In this document: positions 1 through 7,347 of the stretch, in pieces
Layout of the letters: each line of letters starts with the position of its first letter
Position numbering within the stretch: position 1 is the stretch's first letter
Origin: Halopseudomonas nanhaiensis
GTDB taxonomy: Bacteria > Pseudomonadota > Gammaproteobacteria > Pseudomonadales > Pseudomonadaceae
Assembly: GCF_020025155.1 (NCBI RefSeq)
Contig: NZ_CP073751.1
Span: 186,001 to 250,000, forward strand
DNA: 64,000 nt
Reading direction: 5' to 3'
Notes under the pieces: generated by a model
Told to the model about the DNA's origin: nothing
The model's database searches: none
The model's input: the letters and a program-made list of their open reading frames with translations, nothing else
Made by a program: the position numbers and the translations under genes

Positions 1-152
1 CCATTAAGTGGGCTACTCTAGCCCCATTGATCACGGGGATCAGGCAGTCCCAGCGACGCGGATCAAGCAGGCGTCAAGGGGATGCCACGCAGTTTTATGC
101 ACCAACACCGGTCAGCGAAGCACCAGACCACCTACATTTGAAGGAGAAACAC

Positions 153-1280
153 GTGTCAGATACCAACATCGAACTCATTTCAACGATCAGTGAAGACAAC
201 AAACTGGAACTTGCCCTGCGCGATATCGAGATCCCCCAGCCGGGCGAGAATCAGGTGGTCATCCGCATCGAAGCCGCCCCTATCAACCCCTCTGATCTGG
301 GCGTGATGTTCAGCGTGGGCGATATGACCACTGCCAGGCAATCCGGCAGCGCCGATCGCCCGGTCATCAATGCCGATGTACCGCCCAAATTCATGGGTGC
401 AGTCAAGAAGCGGGTGGGCAAGTCCATACCCGTGGGCAACGAAGGCGCCGGCACTGTTGTCGCGGCGGGCTCGTCAGCCGCTGCGCAGAGCCTGATGGGC
501 AAAACCGTTGCGTTCATTGGTGGGGGTAGCTACCGCAAATACGTATGCGCCAATGTCCAAAGCTGTCTGGAACTGGAGCCGGGTACTACCGCAGTCGAAG
601 GCGCATCAAGCTTTGTTAATCCGCTGACTGCACTGGCCATGGTAGAGACCATGCGCGCCGAAGGTCACAAGGCTATCGTTCACGCTGCCGCCGCCTCCAA
701 CCTCGGGCAAATGCTCAACCGCATCTGCATCGCCGACGGCATCGACCTGGTCAATATCGTCCGCAAGCCGGAACAGGAAGCCTTGCTGCGCGGCCAGGGT
801 GCCAAGTACGTGGTCAACTCCAGCAGCGACAGCTTTATGGCTGACCTGACCCAGGCACTGATCGATACCGGCGCGACCATCGCCTTCGACCCTATCGGTG
901 GTGGTCGCCTGGCCAGTGACATCCTCACCTGCATGGAAGCCGCCGTCTCCCGCGACATGACTGAATACAGCGTGTACGGCTCGGACATCTACAAGCAGGT
1001 GTACATCTATGGCGGCCTTGATCGCGGCCCCGTCACGCTGAACCGCACCTTCGGTTTTGCCTGGGGCGTGAACGGCTTTCTGTTGTTCAATGCGCTAGGC
1101 AAGCTGGGTCAGAACACCGTCGCAGCCATGCGCAAACGCGTAGCGGCCGAAATCAAAACCACGTTCGCCAGCCACTACACCCACGAAGTATCCCTGTCCG
1201 GTGCGTTACAGCTGGATGCGATCTCGGTTTATGGCAAGCAGGCGACCGGAGAGAAGTTTCTGATCAAACCACAGAGCTAA
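153..1280 (+). CDS. Medium-chain (zinc-type) dehydrogenase/reductase
   Basis: A 375-residue MDR-superfamily oxidoreductase. The N-terminal half is a GroES-like fold with the family-typical PVGNEGAGTVVAAG stretch at about residues 93-106. The C-terminal half is a Rossmann-type domain (IVHAAAASNLGQML region), so it probably binds NAD(P)H. I see no clear cluster of zinc ligands, which fits the quinone-reductase/enoyl-reductase-like MDR members better than a classical zinc alcohol dehydrogenase. The frame is open further upstream, but GTG at 153 has a strong AAGGAG site at 141-146 and begins the conserved sequence, so I prefer it. The substrate cannot be named. It stands alone, followed by a hairpin and then the cassette array. 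Confidence 0.85.
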   Translation: MSDTNIELISTISEDNKLELALRDIEIPQPGENQVVIRIEAAPINPSDLGVMFSVGDMTTARQSGSADRPVINADVPPKFMGAVKKRVGKSIPVGNEGAGTVVAAGSSAAAQSLMGKTVAFIGGGSYRKYVCANVQSCLELEPGTTAVEGASSFVNPLTALAMVETMRAEGHKAIVHAAAASNLGQMLNRICIADGIDLVNIVRKPEQEALLRGQGAKYVVNSSSDSFMADLTQALIDTGATIAFDPIGGGRLASDILTCMEAAVSRDMTEYSVYGSDIYKQVYIYGGLDRGPVTLNRTFGFAWGVNGFLLFNALGKLGQNTVAAMRKRVAAEIKTTFASHYTHEVSLSGALQLDAISVYGKQATGEKFLIKPQS

Positions 1281-1309
1281 CGTTTAGCGGGTGCTGTGAG
1301 GCCATCTCA

Positions 1310-1340
1310 AAGCGCTGGAGTCAGATTGATTCCAGCGCTT
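1310..1340 (+). terminator. Hairpin after the dehydrogenase gene
   Basis: The nine-base arms AGCGCTGGA and TCCAGCGCT (1311-1319 and 1331-1339), extended by one base each side, form a stem around an 11-base loop 30 bases after the stop codon. No T-run follows, so intrinsic termination is uncertain. From 1341 to 1461 I see no gene. Confidence 0.45.
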
Positions 1341-1461
1341 GCATGGGACAATGCCTAGGAGGGCGGGACGCTTGGGGAAAATTGTCCATGGTCGTTCCGT
1401 TTGGCTAATACGAATAAATCTCTCGCCTTTTTGGTACAGAAACTCTCATCTGACCCCAGTT

Positions 1462-1529
1462 TCTAAAGCCGCGCCGCGCCGCGCCGCGCCGCGCCGCGAA
1501 GCGGCGGCGGTTTGAATGAATTTTTAGCC
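1462..1529 (-). repeat. Degenerate attC site with a GCCGC expansion
   Basis: Read on the minus strand, the site starts GGCTAAAAATTCATTCAAAC directly after the DUF4145 stop codon. It closely resembles the well-known aadA-type attC (outer box, then the ATTCATTCAA block and a GCCGCTTCGCGGC centre). The far arm is cut short: the usual second outer box is missing and only TTTAGA remains. The stem contains six tandem copies of GCCGC (1468-1497) where normal sites have about two. The site is probably inactive. Confidence 0.75.
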
Positions 1530-1531
1530 TT

Positions 1532-2233
1532 CTACCCCCGCCTTATCACGCTTTTGCCGATTCGCCGCGATGAGCTCGAGCATTCTACAGCTTGAATCGC
1601 ACCAGAAGGCAATCCTTCGTAGAAGGATTCGATCTCCTTGGGCTCGGTAATCATCTTGTTCGCAATGAAGTTGATCAATTCGAAGAGCTTGAGAACTCGA
1701 TCAGGTTCTTCAGAGAGATCAAGCTCGCCTGGGTGGACAGCGTTGTTGCCGGTGATCCTGAGGGCGTCGAGAGATTTCTGTACGAGTGGATTTAGGCCCT
1801 TCTTAACCAGATTTTTGATATCGTCGTTAATGTTCTTCCCTTGCTCTCCAAGCTGCACACACAGTTTTTGCAAAGCGAATCTCAAAAGCGCGGCGGCCGC
1901 CCTCGGAGAATCTGCAAGAACGCTTGCTGCCTCGCGGTAGTCCGCCTGAATGGACTCTGAGAGATCTACGTTCGGTGGAGTGGCGATGCTTTTCTTGGGG
2001 TAGATCATGTTCCCGCCATGCCAGAAAGCAACCTCGCTGCAGTGCTGGCATTTGGTGACAATCCAATCCTGCGGCATGAGCGCATCGAATTTGGAGTGCG
2101 AGTCAACCACACTCCGCCAATTGAAATTTGTCAGAGTTGCTAGATGCGCATAGAACTGCTTTGCGTAAACATTGCAGTATGGGCAGTGATACTCGCCCTT
2201 TCCAAGGGCGGGAGGGAAGTGTTCGAACGGCAT
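1532..2233 (-). CDS. DUF4145 domain protein with zinc-finger N terminus (cassette gene)
   Basis: 233 residues. Two CxxC pairs (C17/C20 and C62/C65) suggest a bound zinc near the N terminus. Residues of about 90-200 form a helical DUF4145-like domain with the typical RAAAALLRFALQKLC helix and the RITGNNAVHPGE block. DUF4145 is found alone or fused to restriction-type proteins and has no agreed function. The ATG at 2233 is the first in frame. The stop codon (1532-1534) is followed within three bases by an attC site, marking this as the last cassette of the array. Its base composition is nearer to the host than that of the LRR cassette. A nucleic-acid or defence role is only an inference. Confidence 0.8.
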   Translation of the reverse strand: MPFEHFPPALGKGEYHCPYCNVYAKQFYAHLATLTNFNWRSVVDSHSKFDALMPQDWIVTKCQHCSEVAFWHGGNMIYPKKSIATPPNVDLSESIQADYREAASVLADSPRAAAALLRFALQKLCVQLGEQGKNINDDIKNLVKKGLNPLVQKSLDALRITGNNAVHPGELDLSEEPDRVLKLFELINFIANKMITEPKEIESFYEGLPSGAIQAVECSSSSRRIGKSVIRRG

Positions 2234-2250
2234 GGGTATGTCTCCAGGAA

Positions 2251-2349
2251 GGCTAACGCTAAGCTAAACGGCAGACACTGCGAAGCAGTGGCTGTCCGGT
2301 GGAGGCCACGCCTTTCGTGACCGTAACGCATTTGAGCGCCTGGTTATGT
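2251..2349 (-). repeat. attC recombination site (99 bp)
   Basis: On the minus strand it runs from ACATAAC, which contains the TAA stop of the membrane-protein gene, to GTTAGCC. The interior carries the paired ends CAGGCGCTCAAATGC and GTTTAGCTTAGC and a central CACTGC-TTC-GCAGTG hairpin. Confidence 0.75.
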
Positions 2350-2628
2350 GCCACTAATGACCCAGGCAGAAAGAAACAATGCTCCACTGATACTGAAAGC
2401 GAGCAAAGCAAACCCTTTGGGCACCTTCACTTCGGTCCTTGGGATCCCCCGAGCGACGCCATGCACGAGTGCTGTTATGAAAAAAGAGAAAATCACCCAC
2501 AGCCCCAAGGTAACCAAAACCTCAAAGGTATCGGCTGCCTGCAATACAAAAAACAGTCCAAGTGCCACGACGATCAGCACGAAGCCGACCATCACAACGA
2601 AATCAAATACATCGTAGCGACGATTCAT
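2344..2628 (-). CDS. Small three-helix membrane protein (cassette gene)
   Basis: 94 residues from ATG at 2628; the frame stays open nine codons further upstream, but those codons lie in the attC site. Three hydrophobic segments are visible at about residues 10-30 (FVVMVGFVLIVVALGLFFV), 35-55 (VLVTLGLWVIFSFFITALV) and 75-92 (LLAFSISGALFLSAWVI). The short loops carry a few basic residues. No catalytic motif is seen and I do not recognise the family. The stop codon is part of the downstream attC box, as expected for a cassette gene. No clear ribosome-binding site precedes the ATG, so expression may depend on read-through from the neighbouring cassette. Confidence 0.65.
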   Translation of the reverse strand: MNRRYDVFDFVVMVGFVLIVVALGLFFVLQAADTFEVLVTLGLWVIFSFFITALVHGVARGIPRTEVKVPKGFALLAFSISGALFLSAWVISGT

Positions 2629-2637
2629 TGCATCACC

Positions 2638-2715
2638 ACATAACGCCCGGCACACGCGGCGCTTTGGAGCAGCGCAGCTGCGTAAAAGCGCTCGCCGTGC
2701 TGCCGATTGTTAAGC
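2638..2715 (-). repeat. attC recombination site (78 bp)
   Basis: On the minus strand, GCTTAAC (matching RYYYAAC) is followed by AATCGGCAGCACGGCGAGCGC. That block pairs with GCGCCGCGTGTGCCGGGC, and the site closes with GTTATGT. The GNAT gene stop (2710-2712) lies inside the first box. Confidence 0.85.
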
Positions 2716-3195
2716 TTTTGGCTTTCTATGCGATGCATTGAGTTCAATGCCGTAGAACTTCGTGTCAGGCGTGGGATTGTCGAAATAAGGATCAATTTCA
2801 TGGAAACCCATGCTCACGTAGAGCGACTGTGCATGCACAGTCGGAGGCACAGCATCTAGGACGACTCTTCTGTAGCCGAGGCTGGCCAGCTTATCAAGCA
2901 TGCTGTTCATTAGGGCACGGCCCAAGGCAAGCCCCTGATACTGTGGGCGAACATAGAGGCGCTTTACCTCTGCCGTTTCAGGGTCAATGTGCCTGAATCC
3001 AACACCGCCTGCCACTTTTGAGTTTACGATCACGAATGTGTATAGACCGCGGGGAAGAGTGAATACAGACTCTATTCTCGCCATTTCCCCCTCGAAATCT
3101 TGGTATGACAGATCTATATTCAACCACTCGACATACTCGCGAATTAGTGAGTTCAGTTCTTGAGCATCATCGGGAAACATCACATCTCTGATCAT
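2710..3195 (-). CDS. GNAT-family N-acetyltransferase (cassette gene)
   Basis: 161 residues with the GNAT fold. Strands lead to the acetyl-CoA loop RPQYQGLALGRALM (the Q/R-x-x-G-x-G/A motif, about residues 93-106), followed by LASLGYRRVVLDAVPPT and the C-terminal SLYVSMGFHEI, all typical of small-molecule or protein acetyltransferases. The acceptor substrate cannot be told from the sequence. ATG at 3195 has AGAAGG at 3206-3211, eight bases upstream; a GTG three codons earlier (3204) is possible but worse spaced. The gene lies between two attC sites. GNAT genes are among the commonest cassette contents. Confidence 0.85.
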   Translation of the reverse strand: MIRDVMFPDDAQELNSLIREYVEWLNIDLSYQDFEGEMARIESVFTLPRGLYTFVIVNSKVAGGVGFRHIDPETAEVKRLYVRPQYQGLALGRALMNSMLDKLASLGYRRVVLDAVPPTVHAQSLYVSMGFHEIDPYFDNPTPDTKFYGIELNASHRKPKA

Positions 3196-3216
3196 ATATG
3201 GCACCTTCTAATGTCC

Positions 3217-3276
3217 GCTTAACGCCTCAAACACCGGCGCAGCTTTGCTGCGTCCGAGTGCTTTGACTTGTTAACT
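3217..3276 (-). repeat. attC recombination site (60 bp)
   Basis: A compact site. On the minus strand AGTTAAC, containing the stop of the LRR gene, is followed by AAGTCAAAGCACTCGGACGC. A GCAGC-AAA-GCTGC tip follows, then GCCGGTGTTTGAGGC, and the site ends in GTTAAGC, a perfect GTTRRRY box. Confidence 0.9.
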
Positions 3277-4290
3277 TTTTGATGACCATTTTAAGTACTC
3301 GTTAGCTATTTCATTGAATTGATGAATATGCTTTTCTATTTTTTTTGCATCACATGTCTGGCACATCCAAGGCTTACCTTTACCTGTAGGCAGTATCACT
3401 GTGTGCTCGCCACATTTTTTACAAGCAAGAAAATCATAAACACCAGATACTGGCTCAAACAAATCACACTCCACATCAGGTCTTGCGCCTGCTAGTGCCG
3501 CCACGTCCTCGAATTTATATTTATTGCTAATGAAGAGATATTTTAGCTTTCTTAGTTTTGCAAGGGGTAAAAGCCCATCTTGTTCCACCATAAATGTCCC
3601 AAGTGATAGCCAGTAAAGCTCCTGAAGCGAAGTTAATGGCTCCAGAGTTTTGGCTTTTAAGTACTTGATACTGTTCCCATCACCTGCAATAGAAAGCCCC
3701 TTTAAGTTAATGAGATTCTTAGTAAATGATAAATCTTCGCAGGCCCTTATATTTTCAAGTTCCAACCATTCAAGGGCTGGAAGCTGACCAAGAGGTTCAA
3801 GAGGTGCCAAAGAAGGAGAGCTACCAATATGGAGATACCTAAGACTTTTTGCCTTAGTGATTTTGTCTATTGATTTTATTCCGCTCCATTTAATATAGAG
3901 ACCTTTTATTGACTTCATCTCACATACAGCATCAAACAACTCTTGAGTTGTCCTTGATGAAAACCAAATATATTCGACGTTGTCCATATCTGGTAATGAT
4001 TCACACCAAGAATTAACCAGCTTCTTTTGTGCACTAGGTTTTAATTCTGTCTGTGTGCATGCGATATTCAGTCGATCACTTCCATCATACTCTGACGGAT
4101 AGCGAATTGATTTTGGCGGAAAGTCTTTTGTTGGGCGGTAATACCAAAAACTATGAGATGGCTGAACGTCTTCACTTCTTAAATGCATTTCTTGCTTCAT
4201 CAAATCCATGAAGCCCTGAAGCACCTCTTTTGAGGATTTGGTCTTAGACTTTTCTCTGTAGAGAGTAAATTCATCCTTGCTATCTGCCAT
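3271..4290 (-). CDS. Leucine-rich-repeat-like protein with C-terminal zinc ribbon (cassette gene)
   Basis: 339 residues. Residues of about 120-275 contain irregular leucine-rich repeats (for example LRYLHIGSSPSLAPLEPLGQ, LEWLELENI, LKGLSIAGDG, LYWLSLGTF, LKYLFIS), each pairing a short strand with a helix-like segment. The C terminus carries CKKC at 290-293 and CQTC at 310-313, a likely zinc ribbon, then a basic helix. The first 60 residues look helical and charged. There is no signal peptide or membrane segment, so it should be cytoplasmic. The gene is AT-rich and uses codons unlike the host, so it was probably acquired recently. Its TAA stop sits in an attC box. LRRs usually bind proteins. 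A defence or sensor role is possible but unproven. Confidence 0.8.
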   Translation of the reverse strand: MADSKDEFTLYREKSKTKSSKEVLQGFMDLMKQEMHLRSEDVQPSHSFWYYRPTKDFPPKSIRYPSEYDGSDRLNIACTQTELKPSAQKKLVNSWCESLPDMDNVEYIWFSSRTTQELFDAVCEMKSIKGLYIKWSGIKSIDKITKAKSLRYLHIGSSPSLAPLEPLGQLPALEWLELENIRACEDLSFTKNLINLKGLSIAGDGNSIKYLKAKTLEPLTSLQELYWLSLGTFMVEQDGLLPLAKLRKLKYLFISNKYKFEDVAALAGARPDVECDLFEPVSGVYDFLACKKCGEHTVILPTGKGKPWMCQTCDAKKIEKHIHQFNEIANEYLKWSSKS

Positions 4291-4312
4291 AAATACTCGA
4301 TCTCTGATTTAA

Positions 4313-4416
4313 AGTTAACGCCCGGTTAAGCAGCAGTTTTTGAGTGGAGCCTTTTTGTGTTAACAAACACAAAAAGGCGGAGCGGAAAAACTGTCTGCTT
4401 GAACCGTTTGTTAAGT
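4313..4416 (-). repeat. attC recombination site (104 bp, long type)
   Basis: On the minus strand it runs from ACTTAAC to GTTAACT. A long central hairpin (GCCTTTTTGTGTT paired with AACACAAAAAGGC) and outer pairing of GGTTCAAGCAGACAGTTTTT with AAAAACTGCTGCTTAACC give the extended cruciform shape of VCR-like attC sites. Confidence 0.8.
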
Positions 4417-4735
4417 GATTTTGTTTTTGAAGTGTACTGCTGTTTTGCCATACCACAAAACCTGCCTTGCTTTTTTGTTTTTCGTCTTTCTACTTGGCCT
4501 GAAGCCACTGAGGTGCTTAGAACATGCGCCCCTTTCTATTGCTGTTGAAATGACGAGCTTGATTTACCCAACGCAACATGAACGAAACCGCGCCTCTTTA
4601 CGCCCACCCAGCTTTAAGCTCCTGCGCTACTTGAATCGGTGTTTCTTAAAGCGTGGCGCAAGGCTTTATGACTACTGCCGAACCCAACTTCCTCTTTAAA
4701 CGTGGCACTTAGCTTTAACGCGCCCCTCACTTAAC
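4417..4735 (-). other. Cassette without a convincing gene
   Basis: AT-rich cassette body between a GTTAAGT junction at 4729-4735 and the attC at 4313-4416. On the minus strand, the only frame that ends with a TAA in the attC box is open for about 50 codons but has no ATG, GTG or TTG start and meets a TAA upstream. The other short open frames run through the attC stem and look accidental. It may be an ORF-less cassette carrying a promoter or RNA, or a decayed gene. Confidence 0.5.
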
Positions 4736-5209
4736 AGTGATTAGATGGAATTCCAGCATATTGCATATTGGTTGCTTCCACATATTCCCGCCGATGCCGG
4801 ACCGTTAGGGGTGGTTTTTCCTCGTAACACAATCACTTGCTGTTCCGCTCGGCTCGACACCTGTAATCGCGTGACTTCCACATTTGGTCCGCTCAATATT
4901 CCGGCCGTCGAGGCGCTAGCCATTACAGCAGGCGTGCGAGCTCAGAACCTGCGACGGTTTTGGCAAACATGCTACCGCCCTGCCGGTGCCAAGAAGGCAT
5001 AGCATGCGTGTGTATTAAAAGGCTGGGGATGAGACGGCTGTCCTTGCCGGTAGGCGGGTGTATCGACGGCATCCCTTGCCGAGTTCGAGCATATATCAGG
5101 GGTAGGGCTTTTCCAACGGTATGCCGGGGCCTAGCAGACGTGATGCACACCGAGCAGATTCAACAGGGGTTGAGCCTGCTCGGCATGCCGTCGACATCGC
5201 GAGTCGTCT
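4736..5209. other. Unassigned region upstream of the cassette array
   Basis: 474 bases where an attI site and integrase gene would be expected for a complete integron, but no integrase-like frame is seen on either strand. Two short minus-strand frames (4741-4923 and 4923-5150, touching at TAATG) and one plus-strand frame (4745-5002) have no recognisable motifs. Base composition is intermediate between array and host. The stretch ends with a hairpin belonging to the aminotransferase gene. Confidence 0.4.
5150..5183 (-). terminator. Hairpin downstream of the class V aminotransferase
   Basis: CCGAGCAG and CTGCTCGG arms with a partly paired interior (TTCAA/TTGA) lie about 27 bases after the stop codon on the minus strand. 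There is no T-run, so this may be an mRNA-stabilising or Rho-assisted end rather than an intrinsic terminator. Confidence 0.4.
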
Positions 5210-6340
5210 TCAGCCTTTAACCGCTTCCAACGCCTGGCGCAGGTTGCTTACGGTGCGCTCGATATTGTGCAGCTTGTCCAGGCCGAACAGGCCGATGCGG
5301 AAGGTCTTGAAGCCGGCGGGCTCGTCGCACATTAGCGGTACGCCTGCTGCCGTCTGCAAGCCTTGGGCGATGAAGGCCTTGCCGTTCTGGATGTTCTCGT
5401 CGGTGGTGTAGCTGACCACCACGCCAGGGGCGCCGAAGCCGTCTGCAGCAACGCTAGCGAAGCCCTTTTCCTGCATCAAAGCGCGTACGGCGCGGCCGAG
5501 ATCCAGCTGCTCCTGCTTGACCTTGTCGAAGCCGTAGTCGCGCGTCTCCAGCATGGTGTCGCGGAAGCTGCGCAGGGCATCGGTAGGCATGGTGGCGTGG
5601 TAGGCATGGCCGCCGTTTTCGTAGGCCTGCATGATCTGCCGCCATTTCTTCAGGTCGCAGGCGAAGCTGTCGCTGCTGGTTTCGGCCAGGCGCTGTTCGG
5701 CACGTTCGCTGAACATGACCAGGGCGCTGCAGGGTGAGGCGCTCCAGCCCTTCTGCGGTGCGCTGATGAGTACGTCCACTGCACAGGCCTGCATGTCCAC
5801 CCAGACGGTGCCTGAGGCGATGCAGTCGAGCACGAACAGGCCGCCGACCTCACGAACCGCTTCGCCGACGGCACGCAGGTAGTCATCGGGCAGCATGATG
5901 CCGGCAGCGGTCTCCACATGTGGTGCGAAGACGATATCCGGCTTGCGGTTGCGGATCTCCGCGACCACTTCCTCGATCGGTGCCGGCGCGAAGGGCGCCT
6001 GATCGCCGGTGCCGGTCTGGCGGGCCTTGAGTACGGTCTCTTCGCTTGGCATGCCGCCCATCTCGAAGATCTGGCTCCAGCGATAGCTGAACCAGCCATT
6101 GCGAATCACCATGCAGCGCTTGTTGCGGGCGAACTGGCGCGCCACCGCTTCCATGCCGTAGGTACCGCCGCCCGGGACCACGGCCACTGCGGAGGCTTGG
6201 TAGACCTGCTTGAGTGTGGTGGAGATGTCGCGCATCACCTCCTGGAAGGTTTGCGACATGTGATTCAGGGAGCGGTCAGTAAAGACGACGGAATATTCGA
6301 GCAGGCCGTCCGGATCGACGGTGGGGACCAGGCTGGACAC
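5210..6340 (-). CDS. Class V PLP-dependent aminotransferase (alanine/serine-glyoxylate type)
   Basis: 376 residues of fold-type I aminotransferase, class V. VPGGGTYGMEAVAR near residue 57 is the phosphate-binding region. FVLDCIASGTVWVDM (about 175-189) precedes the PLP lysine in SAPQKGWSA near residue 205. The sequence resembles alanine-glyoxylate or serine-glyoxylate aminotransferases. It begins with GTG at 6340, preceded by TTGGAGATACCACC. It lies 143 bases after spuH on the same strand, so it could be read with the spu operon, perhaps to deal with amino groups released during polyamine breakdown; that link is inference from position. The amino donor cannot be named. Confidence 0.8.
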   Translation of the reverse strand: MSSLVPTVDPDGLLEYSVVFTDRSLNHMSQTFQEVMRDISTTLKQVYQASAVAVVPGGGTYGMEAVARQFARNKRCMVIRNGWFSYRWSQIFEMGGMPSEETVLKARQTGTGDQAPFAPAPIEEVVAEIRNRKPDIVFAPHVETAAGIMLPDDYLRAVGEAVREVGGLFVLDCIASGTVWVDMQACAVDVLISAPQKGWSASPCSALVMFSERAEQRLAETSSDSFACDLKKWRQIMQAYENGGHAYHATMPTDALRSFRDTMLETRDYGFDKVKQEQLDLGRAVRALMQEKGFASVAADGFGAPGVVVSYTTDENIQNGKAFIAQGLQTAAGVPLMCDEPAGFKTFRIGLFGLDKLHNIERTVSNLRQALEAVKG

Positions 6341-6483
6341 GGTGGTATCTCCAAGCGGGTGTAAACAGGCAGTGCCGAACGGGTCGGCGACGAAGGGGAA
6401 TATCCTAACTCGATTGTGCGGTGCAGTCGCCTAACGCTCGCCTGGAAGGAAGCCGGGGCTACGCAGCGCGCGCCCCGGCTCGA

Positions 6484-7347
6484 TCAATTGCGGCGACTGT
6501 CGATGGCGTCCTTCCAGGTTGGCGCGGCTTCCGCTTCCGGCATCCGCGAGCGCTTTTCGGCGCTGCGGGCGACGAACCAGGCCAGTAGCGTGAACAGAGA
6601 CACGGCAAGCAGGATCAGGCTGGCGATGGCGTTGATGTCCGGCTTCACGCCCAGGCGCACGGCCGAGAAGACTTCCATTGGCAGGGTGGTCGCGCCCGGA
6701 CCGGATACGAAGCTGGCCAGAACCAGATCGTCCAGCGACAGGGTGAACGCCAGCAGCCAGCCGGCGAAGATCGACGGCGCGATCATCGGCACGGTGATCA
6801 GCAGAAAGGTCTTCCACGGGGGCGAGCCGAGATCCAGCGCGGCTTCCTCGATGGACTGATCCAGCTCACCCAGACGGCCACTGACGACAATCGCCACGTA
6901 GGCCGTGGAGAAGGTGGTGTGCGCAATCCAGATTGTCACCATGCCGCGCTCGGCCGGCCAGCCAACCAGCTGGGCCATGGAGACGAACAGCAGCAGCAGC
7001 GACAGGCCGGTAATCACCTCGGGCATGACCAGCGGTGCGGTGACCAGTCCGGAGAACAGCGTACGGCCGCGGAAGCGCTTGATGCGCGTCATGACGAATG
7101 CCGCGAGCGTACCCAGCAGCACTGCGGCACATGCGGTGAAAAAGGCGATCTGCAAACTGCGCTGAACCGCGTTGATCAACTGCTGATTGTCCAGCAGACC
7201 CACGTACCAGCGAATCGACCAGCCACCCCAGACGGTGACCAGGCGCGAGTCGTTGAACGAATAGATCACCAGGATGAGCATCGGCACATAGATGAATGCC
7301 AGGCCCAGCCAGAGCACCACGGTGGAGAAGGTCGAGCGAGTGTTCAT
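6484..7347 (-). CDS. spuH: Polyamine ABC transporter permease SpuH/PotI
   Basis: 287 residues, inner-membrane permease of the polyamine importer. About six membrane helices are visible, and the ABC-permease EAA loop (EEAALDLGSPPWKTFLLITVP... near residue 190) contacts the ATPase SpuF. The frame is open upstream, but ATG at 7347 has GGAGAA before it and overlaps the spuG stop as ATGA, showing translational coupling. It is the last gene of the spuABCDEFGH order known from P. aeruginosa. The C terminus extends about 20 charged residues into the cytoplasm. Confidence 0.93.
   Translation of the reverse strand: MNTRSTFSTVVLWLGLAFIYVPMLILVIYSFNDSRLVTVWGGWSIRWYVGLLDNQQLINAVQRSLQIAFFTACAAVLLGTLAAFVMTRIKRFRGRTLFSGLVTAPLVMPEVITGLSLLLLFVSMAQLVGWPAERGMVTIWIAHTTFSTAYVAIVVSGRLGELDQSIEEAALDLGSPPWKTFLLITVPMIAPSIFAGWLLAFTLSLDDLVLASFVSGPGATTLPMEVFSAVRLGVKPDINAIASLILLAVSLFTLLAWFVARSAEKRSRMPEAEAAPTWKDAIDSRRN

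Larger units (their letters stand above)
1462..4735 (-). mobile_element. Integron cassette array without integrase (CALIN)
   Basis: Five consecutive segments are read on the minus strand, each with a recombination-type attC site just after its gene. The sites lie at 1462-1529 (degenerate), 2251-2349, 2638-2715, 3217-3276 and 4313-4416. Each has outer core boxes of the RYYYAAC...GTTRRRY type, or close variants, and strongly self-complementary interiors, but the sites differ in sequence and length, as in true cassette arrays. Three genes end with a TAA that lies inside the attC core box. The genes are unrelated to each other and differ in base composition; 3271-4735 is clearly AT-rich against the GC-rich flanks. 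No integrase gene is seen on either side. A GTTAAGT core on the minus strand at 4729-4735 marks the probable upstream end. Chromosomal integrons are known in the P. stutzeri group. Confidence 0.85.

Noticed and set aside
1468-1497. GCCGC tandem units as a CRISPR or minisatellite
   Set aside because: Five-base direct units with no spacers; better explained as slippage within an attC stem.
4326-4508. 60-codon minus-strand frame in the gene-less cassette
   Set aside because: It reads straight through the attC stem instead of ending at the core box, unlike the neighbouring cassette genes.
4729-4810. A sixth attC ending at GTTAGGG (4804-4810)
   Set aside because: The two boxes are there in loose form, but the interior is not self-complementary.
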